Shown here: positions 20,916 to 30,388 of the stretch, one piece after another
Position numbering within the stretch: the first letter of the stretch is position 1
How the letters are laid out: every line of letters starts with the position of its first letter
Program-made: the position numbers and the translations under genes
NCBI GenBank assembly: GCA_025455065.1
Contig: JALONG010000034.1
Span: forward strand, 1 to 64,000
Origin: Candidatus Kapaibacterium sp.
GTDB taxonomy: Bacteria; Bacteroidota; Ignavibacteria; Kapaibacteriales; UBA4661
Length of the DNA: 64,000 nt
Direction: 5' to 3'
Notes under the pieces: generated by a model
What the model saw: the letters and a program-made list of their open reading frames with translations, nothing else
The model's database searches: none
Told to the model about the DNA's origin: nothing

Positions 20916-20920
20916 CGCAA

Positions 20921-22723
20921 TTAACGAAGAACTTGAACGTGCTGAACATTCGTAGTGGTCGGCGTTTGCAGCCGCACAACATACACGCCCTGCCCCAACG
21001 ACCAATCACGAATATCCAATGACCGCTCATGCTCCCCTGCGGACAAGGTTTCATCAAGAATTTGTGCCACTTCCTGACCGAGCGTGTTAAATATTTTCAG
21101 CAAAACTCGCTCTGCTGTTGGTAGTGTAAATTTTACCGTAACAAGGTTTTGTGCGGGATTTGGGCTTACAGAAAATAAGGGTGCGAAGGAAGATTGTTGA
21201 TTGCGGACACTCGTTTGTACGACGTATTCCAAACTTAGCAAAGCGACGGCTGGCGCGGTAAAATTATTCACCGTGAGAGCAAGTGTAGAAGCGGGTTGGA
21301 GCATTTGCACAGTTTCCGATGCAAGCCCTGTCGAGTTTGTTCCCATGCGTGTAACGCGGAGCATTGTCCCTGCTGCTTGCGCAGGAAGATTGCGTACATT
21401 CACCGTTGCGGAATTGTACGCGCTGTTGTAGTTAGAAACCAAGATTTGAACACGCTTTTGGTCGTCAGCTCGTCCGGCAAGAATCATCACGTTGGTCGTG
21501 TCGCGTGTGGTGGAGGCTTCGGTATCAACAAACTCCGAACCATCGGCTTGAATGCGCTGCGGTGTAAAGCGCGTCAGTGCCGTAAATGCCCCAAAACCGC
21601 GTCCTGAAAGCGTTGGTGAGCCTTTGCCCAGAGAATCGCTGTTGAACAAATTCATAAACGCCGTGCCGCGATAGGCAAACATTTTATCAACCTTGCCCAT
21701 CTGCCCCGCAATCATCGCCGAAGCAGTGTAGGCGGCGTGTTTGGGGCGATTGATAAGTTGCTGCGAAACGGGGAATCGCGCATCATTTTCGCCCAAGCGG
21801 ATATTCCATTCGGTGATGTGACTTTCGGCGTTGGTAAATCCGGCAGCATCCAACAGTCCGCGCACGTAATCGCCTTGAATTTTTATGGAATAAGGATTCA
21901 ATGCCTCGTAAAGATGCCACGAAAAAAAGTCCATTGTTGCGCGGGCATCGCGGGCAGCATTGATGAAATACGGTATCCAGCGCCGTTTTGTGAGAATACT
22001 CCCCCCAAGAACGCCCGGACCGCCAACTTTCAGCGTGGGGTCGAGCCGCTTCAGCGAATCACCAATGGTTTTGAACATCCGCACAAATGCCGCAGAATCA
22101 CCCACACCCCTCGCAGATGCTGAATCTTTCCAAAATGCAGGACTGTCCGGCTCATTCCAAATTTCCCAATACCGAATACCAAACCGTCGTCCATTCATCC
22201 AGCCTTGATTGTAGTGCCGCACCGTATAAGCGCAAAGGCTTGCAAACTTGGTAAAACCTTGGTTATCGGCATCAAGGGGCGGATAGGGAATCGTCGCACC
22301 GAAATTCACTCCCAAACGGAAATACGGCGTAAAACCTAGGTTTGCAATGCTATCCATCTGCGCATCAAGGCTTGCCCACGCATAATTGGCAGTGGAATTC
22401 GGGTCGAATGTCGTGTTGATGCGAGGATTTGTGCCACTTGTCCAGAAATTCGGCGCATACTCAAAGTATTGATTCGTCAAAACATCGTGGACGCGCACCG
22501 TGCTTACGCCGCCTTCTTTGTAGCCCAGTGTTGAGGGTGGTGGCTTGACGGTGCTGCCTCGCGGTGCAAGCGCTTCCGGTCCGACATTGACACCGCCCAA
22601 ATCCTTGATGCGCTCTTGCGTGGTAGCAAAATCAACAGTGAAGGTTTTGGTTTGGGCAAAAAGCGAATATGCGCTCAAAGCCGCATAAAAGCTGAGTATA
22701 GCTGCTATGTATTGTCGCTTCAT
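20921..22723 (-). CDS. T9SS-secreted glycoside hydrolase-like protein (cellulase/GH39-like TIM barrel) with CTD
   Basis: RYWEIWNEPDSPAFWKDS catalytic acid/base-like motif, ITEWN; CTD SVSPNPAQNLVTVKFTLPTAERVLLKIFNTLGQEV. Confidence 0.75.
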   Translation of the reverse strand: MKRQYIAAILSFYAALSAYSLFAQTKTFTVDFATTQERIKDLGGVNVGPEALAPRGSTVKPPPSTLGYKEGGVSTVRVHDVLTNQYFEYAPNFWTSGTNPRINTTFDPNSTANYAWASLDAQMDSIANLGFTPYFRLGVNFGATIPYPPLDADNQGFTKFASLCAYTVRHYNQGWMNGRRFGIRYWEIWNEPDSPAFWKDSASARGVGDSAAFVRMFKTIGDSLKRLDPTLKVGGPGVLGGSILTKRRWIPYFINAARDARATMDFFSWHLYEALNPYSIKIQGDYVRGLLDAAGFTNAESHITEWNIRLGENDARFPVSQQLINRPKHAAYTASAMIAGQMGKVDKMFAYRGTAFMNLFNSDSLGKGSPTLSGRGFGAFTALTRFTPQRIQADGSEFVDTEASTTRDTTNVMILAGRADDQKRVQILVSNYNSAYNSATVNVRNLPAQAAGTMLRVTRMGTNSTGLASETVQMLQPASTLALTVNNFTAPAVALLSLEYVVQTSVRNQQSSFAPLFSVSPNPAQNLVTVKFTLPTAERVLLKIFNTLGQEVAQILDETLSAGEHERSLDIRDWSLGQGVYVVRLQTPTTTNVQHVQVLR

Positions 22724-24339
22724 CGTATCACCTGTAGGGTTTGTTGTTGAAAAATTGTGGGTGTTTGCAAGCGCATAAAATACACGCCCTGCCCCAATGA
22801 CCAACGACGCAAGTCTAATGACTTTTCATGCTTCCCTGAAGACAAGGTTTCATCAAGAAATGTGGCGATTTCTTGTCCCAAAATGTTAAACAGTTTCAAT
22901 GAAACGTGCTGCGAATGCAAAAGCGTAAAATGTACGTTCGCAAGATTTGATGCGGGGTTGGGGCTAACAAAAAATACGGGTGCCGATGTCGAAAAAGCGT
23001 TATGAATTGAAGTGGCAATATTCACCTCGCAAAGAGTTATTGATGAATAATTTAACGAATTTACCCCCGAAAAAGTAGCGGGCAGAAATGCTGTTGAGCG
23101 ATAAGGAATACCGGAAGTAGAAGGTAGAGTATGGGCAACCACGCGGAATCTCGTTGCAGACTCTCCGCATCTACCCGCAATACCTTGGTTGTTAATCCTT
23201 AAAAGAAAAATGTCATCCGCTCCTGCCCCAATCGATGCGGTATAGCCGACAGCAACAAATTCACCGGAACGAATTTCATGAATAGCCCTAATATGTTCTA
23301 TGCCGTTACCTGGCGCATACTGCCGCGTCCATAATGTATCGCCCATACTATTAAGCAAAATAGCCAACCCATCCTCATTGCCGCCGGCAATGCCCGTGTA
23401 GCCTGAAAAGAGATACCCGCCGCTTTGTGTTTGGATAATGGAACGGCAGGTATTGAGTGCTGTATTGCCGTCGCCAATCATTTTTGACCATTCAACAACG
23501 CCGTTAGCACTAAGTTTGATAATGATTGCGTCCCCAACACCAGAATTTGTGCCAGAATTACCGCCAAGAATATATCCGCCATCCGAACTTTGTTGAACAG
23601 TCCACGCATAGTCCAAATCAGAAACAGTACCCAATACCTTCGTCCAAAGAGTATCACCTCTCACATTCAAGCGAACAACCTGAATATCAAAGTTACCCGA
23701 AAACCCGTTTGTTTCTCCCACTGCAACACAGCCACCATCAGTTGTGGAGGTGATGGCGCGAAAAAAATCATCGCCTGAAGTACCAAACATTCTTGTCCAT
23801 AGCGTATCCCCTACCGAATTGGTTTTGATGATAAACCCGTCATTTGCCCCACCAAATTGTACAGATGAACTCCATCCGGCAAGGTAAATATCACCATTTG
23901 CAGTAATGTCGAGGGGCCAAGCAAAATCATTACCCGTACTACCATATTTTTTTGCCCATACCATATCGCCGCGGTCATTTGTTTTGATAAGTACCGCATC
24001 AACATTGGTGCTTGATGTATAGCCGGAAATCAAATAACCGCCGTCTGTGGTTTTTTTGCAAACCCTACCTTCTTCCGATTGTGTACCGCCAAAGGCTTTT
24101 GCCCATATGACTTTTCCCAACGAATCCACCTTCATCAAAAATAAGTCTTTCGTTGTTGGGGTTGTGCCTGTTTGCCCTGCAATAACAAAATCGCCTGTTG
24201 AGGTTGAAAGGACGGAAAATGCTCGATTGATGCTGTTATCGCCATAGACCTTCTGGAAATACGTCTGCCCAAATGATGATACGTTCATCTCACAAACAAA
24301 AATGAGAGCCAGAAGTGTGATGTGGGTTCTTTGTTTCAT
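22720..24339 (-). CDS. T9SS-secreted repeat (propeller-like) protein
   Basis: Repeated ~50-aa units (DSLGKVIWAKAFGG...TTDGGYLISGYTS...); CTD VSPNPASNLANVHFTLLHSQHVSLKLFNILGQEI. Confidence 0.75.
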   Translation of the reverse strand: MKQRTHITLLALIFVCEMNVSSFGQTYFQKVYGDNSINRAFSVLSTSTGDFVIAGQTGTTPTTKDLFLMKVDSLGKVIWAKAFGGTQSEEGRVCKKTTDGGYLISGYTSSTNVDAVLIKTNDRGDMVWAKKYGSTGNDFAWPLDITANGDIYLAGWSSSVQFGGANDGFIIKTNSVGDTLWTRMFGTSGDDFFRAITSTTDGGCVAVGETNGFSGNFDIQVVRLNVRGDTLWTKVLGTVSDLDYAWTVQQSSDGGYILGGNSGTNSGVGDAIIIKLSANGVVEWSKMIGDGNTALNTCRSIIQTQSGGYLFSGYTGIAGGNEDGLAILLNSMGDTLWTRQYAPGNGIEHIRAIHEIRSGEFVAVGYTASIGAGADDIFLLRINNQGIAGRCGESATRFRVVAHTLPSTSGIPYRSTAFLPATFSGVNSLNYSSITLCEVNIATSIHNAFSTSAPVFFVSPNPASNLANVHFTLLHSQHVSLKLFNILGQEIATFLDETLSSGKHEKSLDLRRWSLGQGVYFMRLQTPTIFQQQTLQVIR

Positions 24340-24349
24340 AGCTTCACCT

Positions 24350-26074
24350 CTAGGATTTGAGTATTTTCTGTGTGTGAATTGTTCGCGTTGTACTTATAGC
24401 TCTGATGAAATATAAGCCTCGTGGAAAATATGTTGCATTAACGCTCCATTCGCTTTGTGAAGCATTATTGTTCTTTTGCTGATAAACGATTTGTCCCAGC
24501 GCATTACAAATCACAAGTTCTTCAATATTATTATCTTGAGCGGTAATAGTAATCACGCCTGTCTCAGTATTATAGAACGAAGTAATTATTGCTTGGGTGT
24601 TTGTACCTCGGACGGATGTAGCCGAAAGAACACTGTCATACTGAAGAAGGCAGGTCACCCCTAAGCCTTCCGCTTTTCCGGGCGACCACGTTGGATAATG
24701 CTGCTCAACCCAACCTGTTATGTCAAAGTAATACGGTTTTGCACGATTCGTAAAATCAATGAGCATAATACGAGAGAAGAGATTTCCACCTTCATTAGAA
24801 CACATCACCGTGCCGACGATAGATGTATTCGAGCCACAAAATTCAACATATTTTGTTCGATATTTTGTGCATTCATCCGTATTAGGATTGTAGAACGACG
24901 TAGAATTGGGTAAGGACTGGGGCGACAATGGCTGAAACAACGGTAAACTATCATCGCCGGAGATTGTACGGAGGATATTTCTATATTGATTTTCGACACG
25001 CTCAAAACCATACACACGTTCAAAAGTAATTGCCTTCTTTTGCGCACAATTGCTTTCCCGTGCAACGGGGACACCCGGATTATTGCTACATTCAATATAC
25101 GGCTGTGTAACGGTATTTTGCTCATTCCCGATAACAATTTTTCCATCTCTGCTCCAGTGCAAATGCACGAGAGAATTTATTTTGGCTTTCTCCAAATCGA
25201 AAAGCCAATAATGAGTTCCTTGACGCAACCCCTCAACTTGATTGCCGGAAATCATGCTGGTAACATCGAATACCACTGGTTTAGGATCACTGAAATTCGA
25301 CTGAAAAATATTGGATAATCCTAATGTAAACGGACAATCCTTATCACCACCATTGTTCGCATATCCATCAGATGCTGTGCTGTGAAAGGCTACCAAATTT
25401 TTTTGTATAGGGTTAAAGTCGGGGTCTTGCGCACTACATACCTTGGAAATCAAATTTGTGTAGGGATTGATGTCGCCAAAAGCAATGTAATCTTGGGTAA
25501 TTCTACCGGACGCAAAATTTCCACTTGCATAGCGCAAATCACTAAAAAGCGTTGGTGGGTTCACATCGCCACATCCCGGCTCTGTGCCGCGTGTCGGGCA
25601 GTAGTTCGAGCTGGAGTACATCAGTGTCGTATCATTAAGCCACTTTACCCACTGCCCTTTAATGTTGCCAGTTGAACGACCATTCGTAATTTCGGTATAG
25701 ATCTGTGTTTTTGTATCAAAGGTATAGAGTTTCTCGGGGGCAAAATTGACTGTTCCAACCCTCAAATTGCCCGCCGCCGAAAAACTGATTTTTGTACCGT
25801 CTGCGTTTATTCCCGGAATAGCGGCAGGAACATCATGAGGAAGAACTTGTTTGAGCGAATCACCCACAACACGCACAGACTGTACAATACCGTTATTTTT
25901 CTGAATTTCCAGTGTTATTTTATATAGTCGGCAACCACTAACATTTGCGTAGTAACAATCACTCGTACTACTTCCGTTCATAGAAAAAAATACCTCTGTT
26001 CGCATTTTTTGAACTTGAGCCATAACCTCAACTGATAGAAAGAGGTAACAACAAATGGCAATTATTTTATTCAT
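24350..26074 (-). CDS. T9SS-type secreted protein, divergent CTD
   Basis: MNKIIAICCYLFLSVEVMAQ signal peptide with GGAG upstream; C-terminal VICNALGQIVYQQKNN...YFPRGLYFIRAIS..KILKS. Confidence 0.65.
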   Translation of the reverse strand: MNKIIAICCYLFLSVEVMAQVQKMRTEVFFSMNGSSTSDCYYANVSGCRLYKITLEIQKNNGIVQSVRVVGDSLKQVLPHDVPAAIPGINADGTKISFSAAGNLRVGTVNFAPEKLYTFDTKTQIYTEITNGRSTGNIKGQWVKWLNDTTLMYSSSNYCPTRGTEPGCGDVNPPTLFSDLRYASGNFASGRITQDYIAFGDINPYTNLISKVCSAQDPDFNPIQKNLVAFHSTASDGYANNGGDKDCPFTLGLSNIFQSNFSDPKPVVFDVTSMISGNQVEGLRQGTHYWLFDLEKAKINSLVHLHWSRDGKIVIGNEQNTVTQPYIECSNNPGVPVARESNCAQKKAITFERVYGFERVENQYRNILRTISGDDSLPLFQPLSPQSLPNSTSFYNPNTDECTKYRTKYVEFCGSNTSIVGTVMCSNEGGNLFSRIMLIDFTNRAKPYYFDITGWVEQHYPTWSPGKAEGLGVTCLLQYDSVLSATSVRGTNTQAIITSFYNTETGVITITAQDNNIEELVICNALGQIVYQQKNNNASQSEWSVNATYFPRGLYFIRAISTTRTIHTQKILKS

Positions 26075-26145
26075 AATTCTTACTCCAAAAAAATGAAAGG
26101 ATCTAATGCTCAGCATAATTCCAAATGGATGGTGATAAGGTTTCA

Positions 26146-27657
26146 TTATTGCACCTGTAAAGGAATGGTTTGTAGGTTTTGGTTGTTGGTTTGTAGTTGT
26201 AAGAAATATATCCCTTGCCCCAATGACCAACGGTTAATGTCCAATGACTTTTCATGCGTTCCCGCACCCATCTCCACATCAAGGATTTGTGCCACTTCCT
26301 GCCCCAGTGCATTAAAAACTTTCAGCGAAACGCGCTCCGACTTTGATAGTGTAAATTTTACACAAATAAGATTTTGTGCAGGATTGGGCGACACAAAGAG
26401 TTGAAATTGCGCCGAGTGAGTATTATCGCTTTGAGTATTATCACTTATTCCGGTGGAAATACCCATAAACGCACTTGTTGAAGTCGCGCTGCCGCGTGAG
26501 GTCAATACGGCAATCGCGCCGGATGCACGGCTTGGAACAGTTGCGGTGATTTGTGTGGGCGAAATAACAATGAAGGACGTAACGGGAACACCACCTACCA
26601 GCACCGATGTTGCGCCCGTAAAGTTTTCGCCCGTAATGGTGATAGTTGTTCCGGCATTGCCCGTAAGCGGCGTAACATTGGTAATGCGGGGCGCAAAGAC
26701 GGTTGCGCTTTGTGTTAATCGTGTTGTAACAACGGCAAAATATGTGCCGTCGCTCAGGCGCATGACGGCTGGGTCTTTCAAATAAAGTTCTTCCGGCTGA
26801 ACACCCGAAAAGGTCATGCGATTGCCACTTTCCAACGTCCAATTTGAGCCGTCAGCAGTAATAAACGAGCGCACGTGTTTTTCCGGCAAAAATGATGCAA
26901 ACATCCTATATCGCCCGTCAGAAGTCGTATAGCCGTTGGAGGCGAAATAATCTCCGCCGCCGCCCACGCCGTTCAAACGCAGTTCCCCTGCGGGCGTGAA
27001 GGTTTTGCCGTCTTTGGAAGTAAAGCGAAAATGCGTTGTTGCCGTTGTCCCGATAGCGTACATATACCATGAGTCGCCCAGCAAAAAAGTATTGGAATCA
27101 ATGAGCGCGGCATTGGGCAAGGATGCAACCGTGCCTTTGTACTCGAACGTGATTCCATCGGTGCTTTCGGCATAAATAATCCCAATTTTTCCGCCCGGCG
27201 CAATATCTGTTGTGGCATACATTCTGAATGTACCATCGGGAAGCAAGATTATATCAGGGTCGGCGGGCTTGCTCGTGGCATTGGGCAAGCCTGTAAAACG
27301 CACATATTTGTAATACCATGTTTGTCCCTTATCGTCCGAAATAGCCAGCGCTGTAGCGTTCTGCTGCGTTCCGACCGTCCAGCCTGTGTAATAGACATAC
27401 CAACGCCCACGCGCATCAACAATCATATCCGCAACATTCGCTTGGTCGCTCAGAATTTTTCCCGTACTTGTAAAGGTCAAACCGTCGCTTGAAGTAGCCG
27501 TAATGAGGCGGAAATATCCCGGACTTTCACTCGGCGAACTCGGTGCATTGCCGCGCGGCGGCGTAAAATCGCTTGTCAAAGGAGCAGACATTTGTGCAAA
27601 GACGCTTGTATTCATGCCGAATACAATGCACAAGACAATAATTGTGAAGTGCTTCAT
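26146..27657 (-). CDS. T9SS-secreted protein: five-bladed-propeller glycosidase-like + IPT/TIG domain + CTD
   Basis: WYVYYTGWTV..., DPDIILLPDGTFRMYAT; TIG domain ITNVTPLTGNAGTTITITGENFTGATSVLVGGVPVTSF; CTD. Confidence 0.78.
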   Translation of the reverse strand: MKHFTIIVLCIVFGMNTSVFAQMSAPLTSDFTPPRGNAPSSPSESPGYFRLITATSSDGLTFTSTGKILSDQANVADMIVDARGRWYVYYTGWTVGTQQNATALAISDDKGQTWYYKYVRFTGLPNATSKPADPDIILLPDGTFRMYATTDIAPGGKIGIIYAESTDGITFEYKGTVASLPNAALIDSNTFLLGDSWYMYAIGTTATTHFRFTSKDGKTFTPAGELRLNGVGGGGDYFASNGYTTSDGRYRMFASFLPEKHVRSFITADGSNWTLESGNRMTFSGVQPEELYLKDPAVMRLSDGTYFAVVTTRLTQSATVFAPRITNVTPLTGNAGTTITITGENFTGATSVLVGGVPVTSFIVISPTQITATVPSRASGAIAVLTSRGSATSTSAFMGISTGISDNTQSDNTHSAQFQLFVSPNPAQNLICVKFTLSKSERVSLKVFNALGQEVAQILDVEMGAGTHEKSLDINRWSLGQGIYFLQLQTNNQNLQTIPLQVQ

Positions 27658-28886
27658 CGCATCACCTGTACGGTTTGGTGTTGAAAAATTGTGAGTGTTT
27701 GCAAACGGAGGAAATACGCGCCGTTCACTAATGACCAATGACGAATGTCCAATGACTTCTCATGCTCCCCTGCGGACAAGGTTTCATCAAGGATTTGCGC
27801 TACTTCCTGACCGAGCGTGTTAAATATTTTCAACGAAACGCGCTCCGATTTTGTTAGTGTAAATTTTACCGTAACAAGGTCTTGTGCGGGGTTTGGGGAA
27901 ATAACGATATTTCTGTTCCCCATACTTATCTTCTCTTGGATGCCGGCAACGCTTGTCATCATCTGTGTTGTGGGCGGACCGACATACATGATGAGATAAT
28001 TATTTTCCGCAATTTTTACGACAGCAGGATCACCTCCAATGACGGATACACGCGCACCGGAAGGCGTGCTAGCCGTAATATTGACAGGGTTAGACCATGA
28101 TAAGCCGTCTGCGGAATAACTCCACCACGTACCTTGATTTCCGGCACCATAAAACCTCATTCCCGCGCCATATTCGACCAAATTCCCCGTCCATTGATGG
28201 CTTGCATCGGAGGGAATATCGTTGCGTCTTGTGAAGATTAGCCCATCGTCAGAAACACCGGAGTACGCGCCTTCTTGCGGTGCGCCTTTGGGAGCAGTGA
28301 AATACCATTTGCTGCCAAGCCTAAGCACAGCCGGGTCAATTACTGCTTTCCCGCTTACGCTAAACCGTACGGAAGGCTCAAACGTATAATTCACCCCATC
28401 GGTGGAAATGGCGGAATATGTCGCAATGTTCGAGTCCAACATCATGGACATAGACCGCCCTGACGAAAAAAATAAGCGAATACGCCCATCGGAAGTGAGC
28501 GTCAGCGTTGGGTCGAAAGGGCGTTGAAAGCCGCTTGGTAAGCCATTAACCACAATCGGCTGTGCTTGCGACCACGTTCTGCCGTTATCCTGCGAAATCC
28601 TGACAGCGACTTTATCCCAATTCGGCGAATTTCGTGGCGCAGGAAACCACTGAAAAGCAGCAATTATGCGCCCTGTGGCATCTTTGAGCAAACTCGGTAC
28701 GCCGGAGGAATCAATAAATTTTGTTTCTGCGCCAAATGTATTCCCATCGGTGCTGGTACGCATCATCAAATTATTGTTCCAAGGTCCGTTATTGGTGTTT
28801 GGCGGCGGCATCATTTGTGCGTGAAGGCGTGTCGTTACGCCCAGAAGCAGCATCAATGCCGAGAATACAGATATTTTCACACTCAT
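27654..28886 (-). CDS. T9SS-secreted sialidase/propeller-like protein
   Basis: RISQDNGRTWSQ BNR-type motif; CTD ISPNPAQDLVTVKFTLTKSERVSLKIFNTLGQEV. Confidence 0.75.
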   Translation of the reverse strand: MSVKISVFSALMLLLGVTTRLHAQMMPPPNTNNGPWNNNLMMRTSTDGNTFGAETKFIDSSGVPSLLKDATGRIIAAFQWFPAPRNSPNWDKVAVRISQDNGRTWSQAQPIVVNGLPSGFQRPFDPTLTLTSDGRIRLFFSSGRSMSMMLDSNIATYSAISTDGVNYTFEPSVRFSVSGKAVIDPAVLRLGSKWYFTAPKGAPQEGAYSGVSDDGLIFTRRNDIPSDASHQWTGNLVEYGAGMRFYGAGNQGTWWSYSADGLSWSNPVNITASTPSGARVSVIGGDPAVVKIAENNYLIMYVGPPTTQMMTSVAGIQEKISMGNRNIVISPNPAQDLVTVKFTLTKSERVSLKIFNTLGQEVAQILDETLSAGEHEKSLDIRHWSLVNGAYFLRLQTLTIFQHQTVQVMR

Positions 28887-30388
28887 CGCATCACCTGTAC
28901 GGCTTGTTGTTGAAAAATTGTGGGTGTTTGTAAGCGCAGAAAATATACGCCCTGCCCCAATGACCAATGACGAATGTCCAATGACTTCTCATGCTCCCCT
29001 GCGGACAAGGTTTCATCAAGTATTTGCGCCACTTCCTGACCAAGCGCATTAAACACCTTCAGCGAAACTCGTTCTGCTGTTGATAGTGTAAATTTTACAG
29101 TAGTAAGATTTTGCGCGGGATTGGGAGAAATGGCTAGATGAGGGAGCGTTTGTCGCGTATTGTCCGCTATTCCGGTGGATGTTCCCATAAACACACTTGT
29201 TGAAGTTGCACTACCGAGAGAGTTCAAAACAGCAACGGCACCGGAAGCACGATTTGGCAGAGTTGCCGTAATCTGCGTCGGCGAGACAACGATAAACGAC
29301 GTTGCAGGCACACCGCCAATAAGAACAGAGGTCGTACCTGTGAAATTTTCTCCTGTAATGGTAATCGTTGTTCCGGCATTGCCTGTAAGCGGTGAAACGT
29401 CAGTAATACGCGGTGCGAAGACCGTTGCACTTTGTGTCAATCGCGTGGTGACCACAGCGAAATATGTTCCGTCACTCAGGCGTGTTACGGCAGGGTCTTT
29501 AAGATAAAGTTCTTCCGGCTGTGTACCGGTAAATGTCATCCGATTGCCGCTTTCGAGCGTCCAGTTTGTCCCGTTGGTGGTGATGAATGAACGTACATTT
29601 TTCTCCGGTAAAAATGACGCGAACATTCGATATCGACCATCGGAGGTGGCATAGCCATTAGAACCAAAGTAGTTGGTATTGGCGGCGGAGAGTGTAAATT
29701 CTCCGGCGGACGCAAAGGTTTTTCCATCTTTTGAGGTAAAGCGATAATGCGTTGCTCCCATGATGCCGATAGCACACATATACCACGTATCACCCAACAA
29801 AAATGTGTTGGAATCAATCAAATTTCCGCTTGGTAATGACGCTGCCGTACCTTTGTATTGAAACGTGATTCCGTCGGTACTTTCGGCGTAGATAATTCCT
29901 ATTTTGCCACCTGTGCTGGAAATGTTGGTTGTCGCATACATTCGGAATGTACCATCGGGAAGCAAGATTATATCGGGGTCAGCAGGTTTACTACTTGGAT
30001 CTGGTAAACCCGTGAAGCGTACATATTTGAAATACCACGTTTGCCCTCGGTCGTCGAAAATGGCGAGTGCGGTTACATTTTGCTGGGTTCCGACCGTCCA
30101 GCCTGTGTAGTAAACGTACAGCCGCCCACGCGCATCTATAACCATATCGGCAACATTGGCTTGGTCGGTGAGGATTTTTCCGGTACCGGTGAACGTCAGT
30201 CCATCGGTTGAGGTGGCAGTGAGCAGGCGAAAATAGCCCGGACTCTCGCTCGGCGAGCTTGCGGCATTGCCACGTGGTGGGGTAAAATCACTCACAAGCG
30301 GTGTAGATGATTGCGCAAATACCTCTACGCCAGCGAAAACAACAACATAGAGGAAAATGCAGAGGAAAAGATGTCGGAGTTTGTTCAT
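28883..30388 (-). CDS. T9SS-secreted propeller + IPT/TIG protein (paralog of 26146-27657)
   Basis: Near co-linear protein identity with the 26146-27657 product; own CTD. Confidence 0.8.
   Translation of the reverse strand: MNKLRHLFLCIFLYVVVFAGVEVFAQSSTPLVSDFTPPRGNAASSPSESPGYFRLLTATSTDGLTFTGTGKILTDQANVADMVIDARGRLYVYYTGWTVGTQQNVTALAIFDDRGQTWYFKYVRFTGLPDPSSKPADPDIILLPDGTFRMYATTNISSTGGKIGIIYAESTDGITFQYKGTAASLPSGNLIDSNTFLLGDTWYMCAIGIMGATHYRFTSKDGKTFASAGEFTLSAANTNYFGSNGYATSDGRYRMFASFLPEKNVRSFITTNGTNWTLESGNRMTFTGTQPEELYLKDPAVTRLSDGTYFAVVTTRLTQSATVFAPRITDVSPLTGNAGTTITITGENFTGTTSVLIGGVPATSFIVVSPTQITATLPNRASGAVAVLNSLGSATSTSVFMGTSTGIADNTRQTLPHLAISPNPAQNLTTVKFTLSTAERVSLKVFNALGQEVAQILDETLSAGEHEKSLDIRHWSLGQGVYFLRLQTPTIFQQQAVQVMR

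Noticed and set aside
23526-23778. Numerous plus-strand ORFs (60-250 aa) opposite the long minus-strand genes
   Set aside because: Antisense shadows of clearly coding frames; low-complexity, Cys/Arg/His-rich and without family motifs.
22720-24339. Internal repeats of the propeller-like protein as DNA tandem repeats
   Set aside because: Similarity is at protein level (~50-aa repeat units), as expected for a propeller fold, not a DNA-level tandem repeat.
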